Shown here: piece by piece, positions 27,001 through 35,668 of the stretch
How positions within the stretch are numbered: the stretch's first letter is position 1
How the letters are laid out: the number at the start of each line of letters is the position of its first letter
From: Paenibacillus glycanilyticus NBRC 16618
GTDB taxonomy: Bacteria; Bacillota; Bacilli; Paenibacillales; Paenibacillaceae
DNA length: 64,000 nucleotides
Direction: 5' to 3'
Assembly: GCF_004000805.1 (NCBI RefSeq)
Contig: NZ_BILY01000006.1
Location: forward strand, 182,667 to 246,666
The notes under the pieces: model-generated
Told to the model about the DNA's origin: nothing
Database searches by the model: none
What the model saw: only the letters and a program-made list of their open reading frames with translations
Made by a program: the position numbers and the translations under genes

Positions 27001-28029
27001 TTGAGAATTGCTCAAATATCGACGAATACGATTCCTGTACCTCCGAAGGATTACGGGGGCACGCAGCGCGACGTGCATTATTTAACGGAAGAGTTGGTCA
27101 ACCGGGGGCATGAAGTATTTCTGTTTGCCAAGAAAGGATCAACCTCCAATGCGACTCAAACGTTCGAATACGAGTCGGATGATCCGAAAAAGCAGCTGGA
27201 CTTTATTATTAAAAACCTCCCGCCAGACGTGGATATCATACACGATCACTACGGCATCGTTGCGAAAGCGAATCCGCCTATTCCGACTATAAGCAACTCC
27301 CATTCCAAAGGGATCAAGGGGGACGTGCAGCTTCGGGTATACGTCAGCAAATTCATTCTCCGCAAATACGGGAAACGAAAGGGCTATGCCGTCCATAACG
27401 GTATCCGCATGGAGGATTACACCTACACGAAAGACAAGCAAAACTACCTGCTCTTCATGGGAAGATTAATTAAGGAAAAAGGTGTCCACCTTGCCATTAA
27501 GGTTGCCAAAAAAACAGGCATGCGGCTCATCATTGCAGGCACGCTGAACGACAAGGCTTATTTCAATGCTAAAATCAAGCCTCATCTCGGCAGCAAAATC
27601 AGCTATATCGGCCCCGTCGGCGGAGACCGCAAACGCGAGCTGCTCGCCAACGCAAGCTGCGTCCTGTTCACGTCGACCTGGGATGAACCCTTCGGACTGG
27701 TTCTCATCGAATCGCTGGCCAGCGGCACGCCCGTACTAGGCTTCAATAAAGGCGGCGTTGCCGAGGTGCTTAAAGGAATGCCTCAGCTCCTATGCAGAAC
27801 CACATCCGAGATGGCGATGAAGATTAAGTACCGCAATAAGAGGCTGCCGAAAGCCAGCGAATGCAGACGTTATGCCAGGACCCGCTATTCCGATCAAATC
27901 ATGACGGATCGCTTCTTAAGTTTGTATGAGAAAATCATCAATAAAAAATTGTATAAAATCAAAAAAAATACATTATGGAACCGGCGTAAAGCCAAGCTGC
28001 TGGCTGCGCCGAATGGAGATGATAAGTAA
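27001..28029 (+). CDS. Glycosyltransferase family 4
   Basis: 342 residues with GT-B layout. The N-terminal acceptor domain opens RIAQISTNTIPVPPKDYGGTQRDVHYLTEELVNRGHEV; the C-terminal nucleotide-sugar domain has LLFMGRLIKEKGVHLAIKVAKKTG and the EX7E-like TWDEPFGLVLIESLASGTPV. TTG 27001 is the start, with AAGGAG 11 nt upstream. Divergent from the nucleotidyltransferase operon and followed after 1 bp by a GT2 gene. Together they look like a small polysaccharide or spore-surface glycan locus, reminiscent of the ytc/cotSA genes of B. subtilis; that link is inference. Confidence 0.85.
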   Translation: MRIAQISTNTIPVPPKDYGGTQRDVHYLTEELVNRGHEVFLFAKKGSTSNATQTFEYESDDPKKQLDFIIKNLPPDVDIIHDHYGIVAKANPPIPTISNSHSKGIKGDVQLRVYVSKFILRKYGKRKGYAVHNGIRMEDYTYTKDKQNYLLFMGRLIKEKGVHLAIKVAKKTGMRLIIAGTLNDKAYFNAKIKPHLGSKISYIGPVGGDRKRELLANASCVLFTSTWDEPFGLVLIESLASGTPVLGFNKGGVAEVLKGMPQLLCRTTSEMAMKIKYRNKRLPKASECRRYARTRYSDQIMTDRFLSLYEKIINKKLYKIKKNTLWNRRKAKLLAAPNGDDK

Positions 28030-28030
28030 G

Positions 28031-28720
28031 ATGATCACCGTAATCGCGTGTACGATGAGATCCAAATTCATCGATAATGTATTCGATAATTACGATCGGC
28101 AGGTTTGGAAGGACAAACAGATGATTATCGTCTTGAATAACGACAAGATGGATATCGAGCTTTACCAGGAGAGGGCCAACCAATACCCGGAGAACGAAGT
28201 TAGAGTGATCCAGCTCCCCCAGGAATATAAGCTTGGCAAATGCCTGAACTATGCCATTAATATGGCTCAGGACGGCATCATCGCCAAATTTGACGATGAC
28301 GATTATTACGGGCCCAAATTTTTGCGTGAAGCCGCGCGTGCCATCAAGAGCGGCAAGGCGTCTATTGTAGGCAAGCATACCTCCTATATTTATTTTGAGG
28401 CCTATCGTTCACTGATGGTTTTCCGCAGGGGGGGCGAGAGGAAATACTCGCGCAGCATCAAGGGCGGCACGCTGGTGTTTAAGAAGTCGGTCTGGAAGCG
28501 CGTCCCGTTTCCCGAGTTCAAGAAGGTCGGCTCGGATTCCGGCTGGGTGGGGCGGTGCATACGCAGAGGCTTTCGCGTGTATTCCTTGTCGAAGCGGCAT
28601 TACGTCTGTATAAGGAGAAGGGATTATAAAAGCCACACGCAAAAGAAAAGCACGCGTCTGTACATGTCGCACTGCAGACTTGTTCGCAGGACGAAGCATT
28701 TCAGGCGTTACGTAAACTAG
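28031..28720 (+). CDS. Glycosyltransferase family 2
   Basis: 229 residues, GT-A fold: start MITVIACTMRSKFIDNVFDNYDRQ, donor-binding KFDDDDYYGP (about 93-102, DXD-type), and a very basic C-terminus (RRRDYKSHTQKK...RRTKHFRRYVN) that may bind acidic polymer or membrane. ATG 28031 begins right after the GT4 stop; the longer in-frame extension from 27926 lies inside the GT4 gene and is rejected. The ribosome site is weak (GGAG 12 nt upstream), consistent with coupling to GT4. Confidence 0.8.
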   Translation: MITVIACTMRSKFIDNVFDNYDRQVWKDKQMIIVLNNDKMDIELYQERANQYPENEVRVIQLPQEYKLGKCLNYAINMAQDGIIAKFDDDDYYGPKFLREAARAIKSGKASIVGKHTSYIYFEAYRSLMVFRRGGERKYSRSIKGGTLVFKKSVWKRVPFPEFKKVGSDSGWVGRCIRRGFRVYSLSKRHYVCIRRRDYKSHTQKKSTRLYMSHCRLVRRTKHFRRYVN

Positions 28721-28779
28721 AGGCAGCAGACGCGGGGGCCGGGGGATTATCGGCTTGGCGGAAGAGCATTGATTAGGAC

Positions 28780-28822
28780 AGCACGAAAAAGCAGGCGGGA
28801 ACCCGTCTGCTTTTTCGTGCTC
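28780..28822. terminator. Bidirectional terminator between GT2 and cupin genes
   Basis: GCACGAAAAAGCAG..GGG (28781-28799) pairs with 28802-28820 with one G-T mismatch; the stem contains A and T runs so it can act in both directions for convergent genes ending at 28720 and 28853. Confidence 0.8.
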
Positions 28823-28852
28823 AAACCATCTTTCTTGCCCCTTTATAAACCG

Positions 28853-29266
28853 TTACCATCCTATGAATTCGGTTTCATACTTTTCAAATAGCCTTCGCAG
28901 CCCTTCCGGGCTGCGATCCGGGGCGGCGTGGATGGCTTCGATCAACTCGCTGATCCGGACCGTCATGATTAGAAGGTAACGCGCGGACTCGGCCTTTGGA
29001 TTCCAGTACGTATGGGCGGCTCCCCGGGGCACCATAACGGCGTCGCCTGCGTTCGCCTCCACCGTCTGGTCGTCAATCCGGAAGGCAAGAGTTCCTTCCA
29101 GTACGTACCATGCCTCATCATCCTCGCGATGAATGTGCAGCGGAGCGATTTTCATAGGCTCCGCCCCTTCAGTGCAGCCCTCTGCCGTCCACTCGGCCAT
29201 AACCAGATTGCCTCCCGTTGTTGACAGTAAATGTCCCGCTAATGGGAAAGCGGTTACTTTTTTCAT
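28853..29266 (-). CDS. Cupin-domain protein
   Basis: 137-residue single cupin. Motif 1 IHREDDEAWYVLEGTLAF (about 44-61) and motif 2 GDAVMVPRGAAHTYWNP (about 74-90) supply the usual His/Glu/His metal ligands. The start overlaps the stop of the AraC gene by 4 bp, so it is co-expressed with the regulator. Substrate and reaction cannot be inferred; a dioxygenase-like, isomerase-like or binding role is possible. Confidence 0.8.
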   Translation of the reverse strand: MKKVTAFPLAGHLLSTTGGNLVMAEWTAEGCTEGAEPMKIAPLHIHREDDEAWYVLEGTLAFRIDDQTVEANAGDAVMVPRGAAHTYWNPKAESARYLLIMTVRISELIEAIHAAPDRSPEGLRRLFEKYETEFIGW

Positions 29267-30138
29267 ATTGTCTGCCCCTTTCTAAGGTCGCGCGGCGACA
29301 CGCCCCGCAGCTGGCGGAACAGCTTCGAGAAGCTGTTAATGCTGCTGCAGCCGATCTCGGCGGCGATGTCCGTGACGCTCATGGCGGTGTTTTTCAGCAA
29401 ATATTCGGCTCTGTTAATGCGGTTAAGATTCATGTATTGCACAAAGGTCTGGCCCGTAACCTTCTTGAACATGCGGCAGAAGTGGTACGGGCTCATATGG
29501 ACAAAAGAGGCCGCCTGTTCAACGGTTACGCGCTCGGCCACGTCGGATTCCAGGCGGGTAAGCAGCTCCTTGAACCGGTTGGTTCTCTCGCGGAACGCGT
29601 TCATCTCGGTGTCGCTGCGCTGCATGACGGTAAATTCCCGGCTCAGCCAGGTGAAGAGCAGTTGGCAGTAAGAGCGGACGGCCAGCTCATAGCCGCGGGG
29701 CTTCCGTTCGAATTCTTCGGCTAGCTGCAGCGTTGTCTTCTTTAACAGCGGGTACCGCGAATCCGTCTGTTCAATGCGGTTCGCAATCATGGACATGCCG
29801 TTCGTGTAAGGAGCGACCAGATCAACAATATGAGGTTCTTTCAGGCCTAGTATAGACGGATTAAACACAAGCGCGTATATCGTAAAAGGCTCGTTCGGAT
29901 TAAGCGAGGATGCCGAATGGAGCTCGCCGCTGTTGACGAACAGCATGTCGCCCGGCTTGGTAGGGAACGGCTGTCCGCCAATCGTGTAGAGAACCTCGCC
30001 GCTTTCGACGTAGATGAGTTCAAAATGCTCATGCCAGTGAAGAGGCAAGGAGCACCCGATCCTAAAGGTCGGATGGAACACATTAATCGGCAGAGCCGGA
30101 TCGGTCATCAGGGTATTTTCCCATAAATCACTTCGCAT
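29263..30138 (-). CDS. AraC-family transcriptional regulator
   Basis: 291 residues: N-terminal cupin sensor (HWHEHFELIYVESGEVLYTIGGQPFPTKPGDMLFVNSGELHS, about 34-75) and C-terminal AraC helix-turn-helix pair (about 190-288; YHFCRMFKKVTGQTF, SINSFSKLFRQLRGVSPRDLRK). GGAGG lies 9 nt before the ATG. It heads a two-gene operon with the cupin gene and is divergent from the MATE exporter at 30315, so it may regulate both. Confidence 0.86.
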   Translation of the reverse strand: MRSDLWENTLMTDPALPINVFHPTFRIGCSLPLHWHEHFELIYVESGEVLYTIGGQPFPTKPGDMLFVNSGELHSASSLNPNEPFTIYALVFNPSILGLKEPHIVDLVAPYTNGMSMIANRIEQTDSRYPLLKKTTLQLAEEFERKPRGYELAVRSYCQLLFTWLSREFTVMQRSDTEMNAFRERTNRFKELLTRLESDVAERVTVEQAASFVHMSPYHFCRMFKKVTGQTFVQYMNLNRINRAEYLLKNTAMSVTDIAAEIGCSSINSFSKLFRQLRGVSPRDLRKGQTI

Positions 30139-30314
30139 AGGTACTGCCTCCAGCCATCAGATTAGCAAGATCGGGATAATAAACAACAAGAAGCATTAAG
30201 ACATTAATCGTCGAACGTTCTATATTGGTTAATGTTATCACACATAGATACCCCAGTGGATATCGGATTGTTGGAGCAAAATGGATTAAATAAAACTGGG
30301 AGGTACGGGCAGCG

Positions 30315-31691
30315 ATGGCTCAGATAAAGAAAGACGGATCCATCTCTTTATACGCGCTCGCATGGCCAATCGCTATCGAGTTGATTTTACAGTTTCTGAT
30401 GGGAACCGTTGATTCCTTAATGGTCAGCCGCTTGGGAGATAATGCGGTGTCGGCGGTAGGCGTATCCAATCAGGTGATGCGTTCCCTGCTTACGATCTTT
30501 GTGCTTATTAACGGCGGGGCAGGGATCGTAATCGCGCGCAGATGGGGAGCGGGCGATCCCCATACGGCGAGACGCGCCGCGGCGATGGCGATTAAAGTCG
30601 GGCTGATTGGCGGAGTTCTGGTTAGTCTGCTGTTTGCTTTTGGCTCGGGTACTATCGTGCGTCTAATGGGGACGCCTGCCGAGGTGGTGCCGCAAGCAAC
30701 CACTTATATGGCCTTTATCGGGGGCTGCTCTATCTTGACGCAGCTTAATATGATGCTCACCGTGATGATCCGGAACACCGGCAATACGCGCGGGCCGATG
30801 ATGATTGCAATCGGAATGAACGTGGTTCACGTGCTGCTGAACTATGTGTTTATTTTTGGGGAGTTCGGATTCCCGCAGATGGGGATAGAAGGGATAGGGA
30901 TCTCGACGATCATCAGCCGGCTGCTTGCGTGTGCGGTGGGCGTATGGCTCCTGCTTCGCTCGTTCCCAAGCCCGTTTGAGCGGAGCGACTGGCGCGGGTT
31001 TGACCGTCCGCTGCTCAAGGAGATGGTTGGCATTGGCCTGCCGAATCTGGGAAATGCGGCATCCTGGGGATATTCGCAGATTGTCACGCTGGCGATCGTC
31101 TCGTCGATGGGGGCGGCGCAGCTGGCGGCATTTTCCTACTTCAACATTATCCAGCAGCTACCCTGGCTGATCGGCAATTCCATCGGTATGGCCGTCCAGA
31201 TTCAATGCGGTCAGCTGTACGGCGGGAAGAGGTACGACGAAGTCTACCGGGCTCCGTACCGCGCTGCCATGATCGGCATGGTGCCAACCTTTGCGCTGGC
31301 CGTGCTGCTGTATGCTTTTGGACATGCAACGATCAGCTGGTTTACGTCGGACCAAGAGATAACCGGCATCCTGCTGCCCTTGTTCTTCTGGTGCATGATC
31401 TGGCAGCCGATGCGGACATGGACGTATTCCTTCATCCAGTCCTTAACGGCGATTGGCGAAGCTAAGTTTGTGGCCATGAGCAGCATGCTTGGCATGTGGA
31501 TCTTCGCAACAGGCGGGGCTTATGTGTTTGGCGTAGTGTTCCATATGGGCATTATGGGGGCATTGGTTGGCCTGCTCCTGGATGAACTGTTCCGCGCCAT
31601 CCTAGTTGGCACGCGCTGGATCCGCCGCCGCAAGCTGCCTCGGCAGCAGGGGGAGTCTGCCTCCGCGGTGCAGACGGTTGGAATAAACTAG
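30315..31691 (+). CDS. MATE-family multidrug exporter
   Basis: 458 residues, about 12 hydrophobic helices in two homologous halves. Features typical of the MatE family include the start LYALAWPIAIELILQFLMGTVDSLMVSRLGDNAVSAVGVSNQV and, in the second half, MVGIGLPNLGNAASWGYSQIVTLAIVSSMGAAQLAAFSYFNIIQQLPW. Expected to exchange Na+ or H+ for cationic compounds at the cytoplasmic membrane. The AraC operon is divergent 176 bp away and could control it. A terminator follows. Confidence 0.9.
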   Translation: MAQIKKDGSISLYALAWPIAIELILQFLMGTVDSLMVSRLGDNAVSAVGVSNQVMRSLLTIFVLINGGAGIVIARRWGAGDPHTARRAAAMAIKVGLIGGVLVSLLFAFGSGTIVRLMGTPAEVVPQATTYMAFIGGCSILTQLNMMLTVMIRNTGNTRGPMMIAIGMNVVHVLLNYVFIFGEFGFPQMGIEGIGISTIISRLLACAVGVWLLLRSFPSPFERSDWRGFDRPLLKEMVGIGLPNLGNAASWGYSQIVTLAIVSSMGAAQLAAFSYFNIIQQLPWLIGNSIGMAVQIQCGQLYGGKRYDEVYRAPYRAAMIGMVPTFALAVLLYAFGHATISWFTSDQEITGILLPLFFWCMIWQPMRTWTYSFIQSLTAIGEAKFVAMSSMLGMWIFATGGAYVFGVVFHMGIMGALVGLLLDELFRAILVGTRWIRRRKLPRQQGESASAVQTVGIN

Positions 31692-31698
31692 ATTACGG

Positions 31699-31730
31699 AA
31701 GCCACTCTTGCGGGAGTGGCTTTTTCTTTT
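31699..31730 (+). terminator. Intrinsic terminator after the MATE gene
   Basis: AAGCCACTC (31699-31707) pairs with GAGTGGC plus following Ts (31714-31722); T-rich tail. Confidence 0.85.
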
Positions 31731-31929
31731 GCCGACCGGTAAATCATGCTGATAGTGCACCAACCCTAAAATCCAGCAACCATAACCTGAAATCTAGCGG
31801 ATATATTACAGGACAGGTTCTTTCATATAATGGTTAATGAGAGGTTAGAGCTAAAAACATAAGAGGAGGATAGTCGATAAAGGCAGCCATGTATGGAGCG
31901 AATCCGGTTTCACTAAGGAGGAATACACT

Positions 31930-32829
31930 GTGGAATTGCGCCAGCTTGAATATTTTATTCAAGTTTGCAAATCTGGGAGCTTCACAAAAGCCAAAGAAGA
32001 ACTAGGTGTGACCCAGCCTACGCTAAGTCAGCAAATTCGGGTTTTGGAAGGTGAGTACAATATTCAATTGTTCGATCGGGTAAGCAGGGGAGTTGAAGTA
32101 ACGGAAGCCGGAAAAATCCTTTTGAATAAGGGCAATGCCATAATGAATCTTCTTGAAGAAGCGCGAAATGAAATAGAGGGGCGAAACAATAGTTCCGGAG
32201 AAACGATTTCCATTGGATGTTGTCCTGCGGAGATGGAGTATCTAGCCCCTTTCTTCATGAAATTCCATCAAAAGTACCCGAATATTTTATTGAAAATTAT
32301 GGATGCAGAGGATGCCGAGAAAAAAGTTTTGGAGCAACAGGTAGACTTTGGAATAACGGCCTATCCGGTTTCCGATGATTCGGTTATTTCGACTCATTTG
32401 TATAGACAAGAAATGGCGTTATTGGTTCACTCCGAGCATTCTTTGGCCAAGGAGTCTTCCATTCCGTTTCAATCTTTGAAGCAAATGAATTCGATTATGT
32501 TTCGGGAACAGAACAAATCGTTAATTGATAGGTATTGTTTCCCTTACGGGTTTGCATTGAAGTCGATTATAGAAACGTCCGCCACTTCGGTAATGATGCA
32601 TTGGATTCGCCAGGGACTTGGAGCGGCGCTTATGCCAACGTCTTTGCTTGAAAGTCTAAGGGACGATTCTTTGCGTATTGTCAAACTGGAAGGGCATATT
32701 CCTTATTGGGATATCTCTCTCTTATACCTTAACTCCGTTAATATGAAATCCACCACGCGCTTATTCATTCAGGAGATGGATTCCTATGTAAGAGAGGATG
32801 AGGTGAATCTATTGTGTTCAGGCAATTAG
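31930..32829 (+). CDS. LysR-family transcriptional regulator (first of tandem pair)
   Basis: 299 residues. N-terminal winged HTH (ELRQLEYFIQVCKSGSFTKAKEELGVTQPTLSQQIRVLE, 2-40) and C-terminal type-2 periplasmic-binding effector domain (about 92-290). GTG 31930 has AAGGAGGA 7 nt upstream; a -10 TATAAT lies at 31826-31831 with a poor -35. It has Cys203 but no OxyR-like cysteine pair at the expected spacing. It overlaps the next LysR gene by 16 bp, so both are made together. Target unknown; the nearby stress island with LysR-type sites is a candidate. Confidence 0.88.
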   Translation: MELRQLEYFIQVCKSGSFTKAKEELGVTQPTLSQQIRVLEGEYNIQLFDRVSRGVEVTEAGKILLNKGNAIMNLLEEARNEIEGRNNSSGETISIGCCPAEMEYLAPFFMKFHQKYPNILLKIMDAEDAEKKVLEQQVDFGITAYPVSDDSVISTHLYRQEMALLVHSEHSLAKESSIPFQSLKQMNSIMFREQNKSLIDRYCFPYGFALKSIIETSATSVMMHWIRQGLGAALMPTSLLESLRDDSLRIVKLEGHIPYWDISLLYLNSVNMKSTTRLFIQEMDSYVREDEVNLLCSGN

Positions 32830-33674
32830 AATGTTTTATTCAAATTTGCAAAGAAGGCAGCTTTACGAAGGCTGCGGATGCTTTATTGATTTCGCAGCCC
32901 ACTTTAAGCCAACAGATTCGTTTCTTAGAGTCGGAGGTTGGAGCGCCTTTGTTTGAGAGATTTGGCAGAGGGGTAAAGATTACGGCTGACGGACAAATCC
33001 TGTACAAAAAAGCTCTTTCCGTGATGAGGCTCATTGAGGAATCCAAAAAAGAAACGCATGAATTGCGTTACGCCCGGGTAAACAAGCTTTCGATAGGCAT
33101 TTCGCCGACGTACTTTTTTAGATTGGCATCCCGATTTCTGGAATTTCATGAAAAGCACCCCGACATTGCATTGAAATTTTCCAGTGCGGAGAATACGACG
33201 CAGCAATTATTGAATGACCGTATCGATATTGGCGTAGCCGATCAATATTACCCAAACAAAGAAATTCAAATGACACACCTGTATAAAGAAGAACAAGCGC
33301 TGATCGTTTATGAAGATCATTCATGGGCGGATCGAACCAGCATGTCTTTTCAAGAGCTGGAAGATTTAGAATCTTCCTTGATAGTTGGGGATACGCGTTT
33401 GATCGACTACATTCACGCATCCAGTGCCAAGATTTCGAAAAACCTGCTATCCATGTTTGAATCAACCTCTACGGAAATCCTTCTTTCCATGGTACTGCAA
33501 AAGATGGGGGTAGCTATTTTACCTGCCTCTATAATGGAAGGTTTCCCTGGCATGCAATTGAAAATGATACGTCTTGTTGGCCCAACGCCCGTTCGCGAGA
33601 TCAAGCTTGTGTATAAAAAGTATCATTACAATAATCCTTCTGTACAGAAATGCATTGATTTTTTACTGCAATAA
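32814..33674 (+). CDS. LysR-family transcriptional regulator (second of tandem pair)
   Basis: 286 residues, clearly a paralogue of the preceding protein: RQLECFIQICKEGSFTKAADALLISQPTLSQQIRFLE (3-39) matches its HTH at about half of the positions, and the effector domains align more weakly. Start GTG 32814 lies inside the end of the first gene, implying coupled translation. LysR proteins act as homotetramers, so two co-produced paralogues might form mixed complexes or split a regulon. No cysteine pair suggests direct peroxide sensing. Confidence 0.86.
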   Translation: MFRQLECFIQICKEGSFTKAADALLISQPTLSQQIRFLESEVGAPLFERFGRGVKITADGQILYKKALSVMRLIEESKKETHELRYARVNKLSIGISPTYFFRLASRFLEFHEKHPDIALKFSSAENTTQQLLNDRIDIGVADQYYPNKEIQMTHLYKEEQALIVYEDHSWADRTSMSFQELEDLESSLIVGDTRLIDYIHASSAKISKNLLSMFESTSTEILLSMVLQKMGVAILPASIMEGFPGMQLKMIRLVGPTPVREIKLVYKKYHYNNPSVQKCIDFLLQ

Positions 33675-33708
33675 TCAAATAAAGCGAATGACTAATCATA
33701 TATAATCA

Positions 33709-33749
33709 AAGCGAGCCAAGGAAGAAAAATTTCCTTGTTGTGCTCGCTT
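33709..33749 (+). terminator. Hairpin after the LysR pair, weak terminator candidate
   Basis: AAGCGAGC (33709-33716) pairs with 33742-33749 and an inner AAGGAA pairs with TTCCTT; the tail (ATTCG) lacks a T run, so termination is uncertain. Confidence 0.4.
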
Positions 33750-33873
33750 ATTCGACGTTGGAACAGAGGAAATCTGCAAAATAGTAACTCTATCTAGGAA
33801 TGTAATCTCTTTTATTTGCCAGCAATAACCTTTATACTAGCTGTAAAATAGAGGCTACTGACCAGCATAATTC

Positions 33874-33900
33874 TACTAATTTTTGGTAGTATATTACAAT
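33874..33900 (+). promoter_or_regulatory. Possible operator and -10 of the binding-protein gene
   Basis: An imperfect inverted repeat TACTA-N7/8-TAGTA (33874-33891) precedes a -10-like TACAAT at 33895-33900; no good -35 is visible. The rest of the 272-bp gap from 33675 is AT-rich and shows nothing else I can name. Confidence 0.3.
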
Positions 33901-33946
33901 AACGGTTTATTTAGTTATTTGCTGTGCAGGCAAAGGAGAGTAGTTA

Positions 33947-35647
33947 ATGGGTAAGATGTTTAAATCAGCAACGCTGTTAATAGCTCTGATGATGTGTTGG
34001 ACGTTAGCGGCTTGTTCCGTTAACACTGGCATTTCGAGCAATGGCATTGCTGAAGATCCCGCGAATTCGAACGCCAATTCTATGGAGGCAGATGCTTCTG
34101 ATAAGAAGACTTCTCCGGATGAGCCTGCCTGGAAGCTGGACACGACGCCGATTACGTTTGATTGGTATATCAATTTCGATTGGTTCACCAGCAAGTGGGG
34201 AGGAAACGCCGTTTCCGATTATATAACGAAAAAGACAGGCGTCAGCTTGAACTTTATCGTGCCTGCCGGCGACGCCGGCGAGAAGCTTAATACGATGATG
34301 TCGGCAAGATCGCTCCCTGATTTCATTACGCTAGGCTGGTACGAGGATGCCGTTCAGAAAATGATCAATGGTGATATGGTGCTTCCGTTGAACGAGCTGG
34401 CGGATCAATACGATCCTTATTTTTTTAAGGTTGCGGATCCCGCAAAGCTTAGCTGGTACACACAGTCTAACGGCAAGGTGTACGGTTACCCGAATGCATC
34501 CTCATCCCCTGCCGATTATGAAAAATACGGTCAGCTTTTTACCTCTAATCAGACCTTTGTAGTCAGGAAAGACTTGTATGAAGCACTCGGGAAGCCGGAT
34601 ATGAGCACGCCGGAAGGGTTTCTCGGAGCGCTAAGGGCTGCGAAGGAGAAGTTCCCCGAGGTGGACGGCCAGCCGCTCATTCCAATCGGTCTGCATGAGT
34701 TTACGGAAACCGGCAACTATTCGCTGGACGAGTATCTACAGAATTTCCTGGCGATCCCGAAGCAGAAAGACGGTAAGCTGTATGATCGCCGCAGCGATCC
34801 AACGTATCTGAAATGGTTGAAGGTGTTCCGTCAAGCGAATGAGGACGGGCTAATGCCGACGGATGTCTATATTGATGAAAAGCGGCTGGAAAAGGATGAG
34901 AAAATATCGCAAGGCCGCTATTTCGCCATGCTCTATCAATGGTCCGATTTTACGGAGATTAACCAAAAGTTATATCAGAAGGACCCCAATAAAGTATATA
35001 TCGCGATTGATGGTCCTGCGAATGACGCACATGATGCGCCTACACTTGCGGGCAACGGCATCTCCGGATGGACGGTGACGCTCATCTCGAAGAACGTCAA
35101 GGATAAAAAGCGGGCAATTGCCTTCCTCAGCTATTTGCTCAGCGAAGAGGGAAACAAGGATCTGTACTTAGGAGAAAAAGGCGTTACTTACGATACGATA
35201 GACGGCAAGGATCAATTCTTGCCGGCGGTGATGCATCTGCTCAACACCGACCGCCAAGCGTTTGATAAAAAATATGGCGGTTCTTATATGTACTGGATGC
35301 TGATGGATACAAACATGAATCTAGCATGGATGACGGGGATGAATGCAGAGCCGGCCAAGCAAATTGCCGATTGGACGAGAGGCAAGACGATCAGCATGTC
35401 CGAGTTCGACAATCTGGATCCGGACCCGACGACGAAGGAAGGGATTGCGGAAGGCGAACAAACGCGGCTCTGGGCCGAGACGCTGCCGAAGCTGCTGATG
35501 GCGGGATCGGATGCCGAATTCGATCAACTGTACTCCGGATTCATGAACACCATTACCAAGGATCCCGAGTATGGGGCTATTATGGCTATCCGGCAAGCAG
35601 CCTATGAACGGAATGTACAGAAGCTGAAGTCGTCTTTCAAGCAATAG
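33947..35647 (+). CDS. Extracellular solute-binding lipoprotein, family 1 (LplA-like)
   Basis: 566-residue sugar-binding receptor with lipobox LAAC (Cys23), a Ser/Asn/Asp-rich linker, and a large two-lobe family 1 fold of the size common in Paenibacillus (about 500-570). Trp/Tyr-rich segments such as TFDWYINFDWFTSKWGG near 66-82 would stack against sugars. No permease or ATPase gene is adjacent. Instead a YesM-like kinase gene starts 22 bp downstream, so it may present ligand to the kinase or partner with a distant permease. AAAGGAGAG precedes the ATG. Confidence 0.88.
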   Translation: MGKMFKSATLLIALMMCWTLAACSVNTGISSNGIAEDPANSNANSMEADASDKKTSPDEPAWKLDTTPITFDWYINFDWFTSKWGGNAVSDYITKKTGVSLNFIVPAGDAGEKLNTMMSARSLPDFITLGWYEDAVQKMINGDMVLPLNELADQYDPYFFKVADPAKLSWYTQSNGKVYGYPNASSSPADYEKYGQLFTSNQTFVVRKDLYEALGKPDMSTPEGFLGALRAAKEKFPEVDGQPLIPIGLHEFTETGNYSLDEYLQNFLAIPKQKDGKLYDRRSDPTYLKWLKVFRQANEDGLMPTDVYIDEKRLEKDEKISQGRYFAMLYQWSDFTEINQKLYQKDPNKVYIAIDGPANDAHDAPTLAGNGISGWTVTLISKNVKDKKRAIAFLSYLLSEEGNKDLYLGEKGVTYDTIDGKDQFLPAVMHLLNTDRQAFDKKYGGSYMYWMLMDTNMNLAWMTGMNAEPAKQIADWTRGKTISMSEFDNLDPDPTTKEGIAEGEQTRLWAETLPKLLMAGSDAEFDQLYSGFMNTITKDPEYGAIMAIRQAAYERNVQKLKSSFKQ

Positions 35648-35668
35648 TTCTTTTAGAAGCAGCAGGAT

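Noticed and set aside
31930..32829. OxyR proper
   Set aside because: The protein has Cys203 but no second cysteine at the OxyR spacing, and the effector domain does not resemble OxyR.
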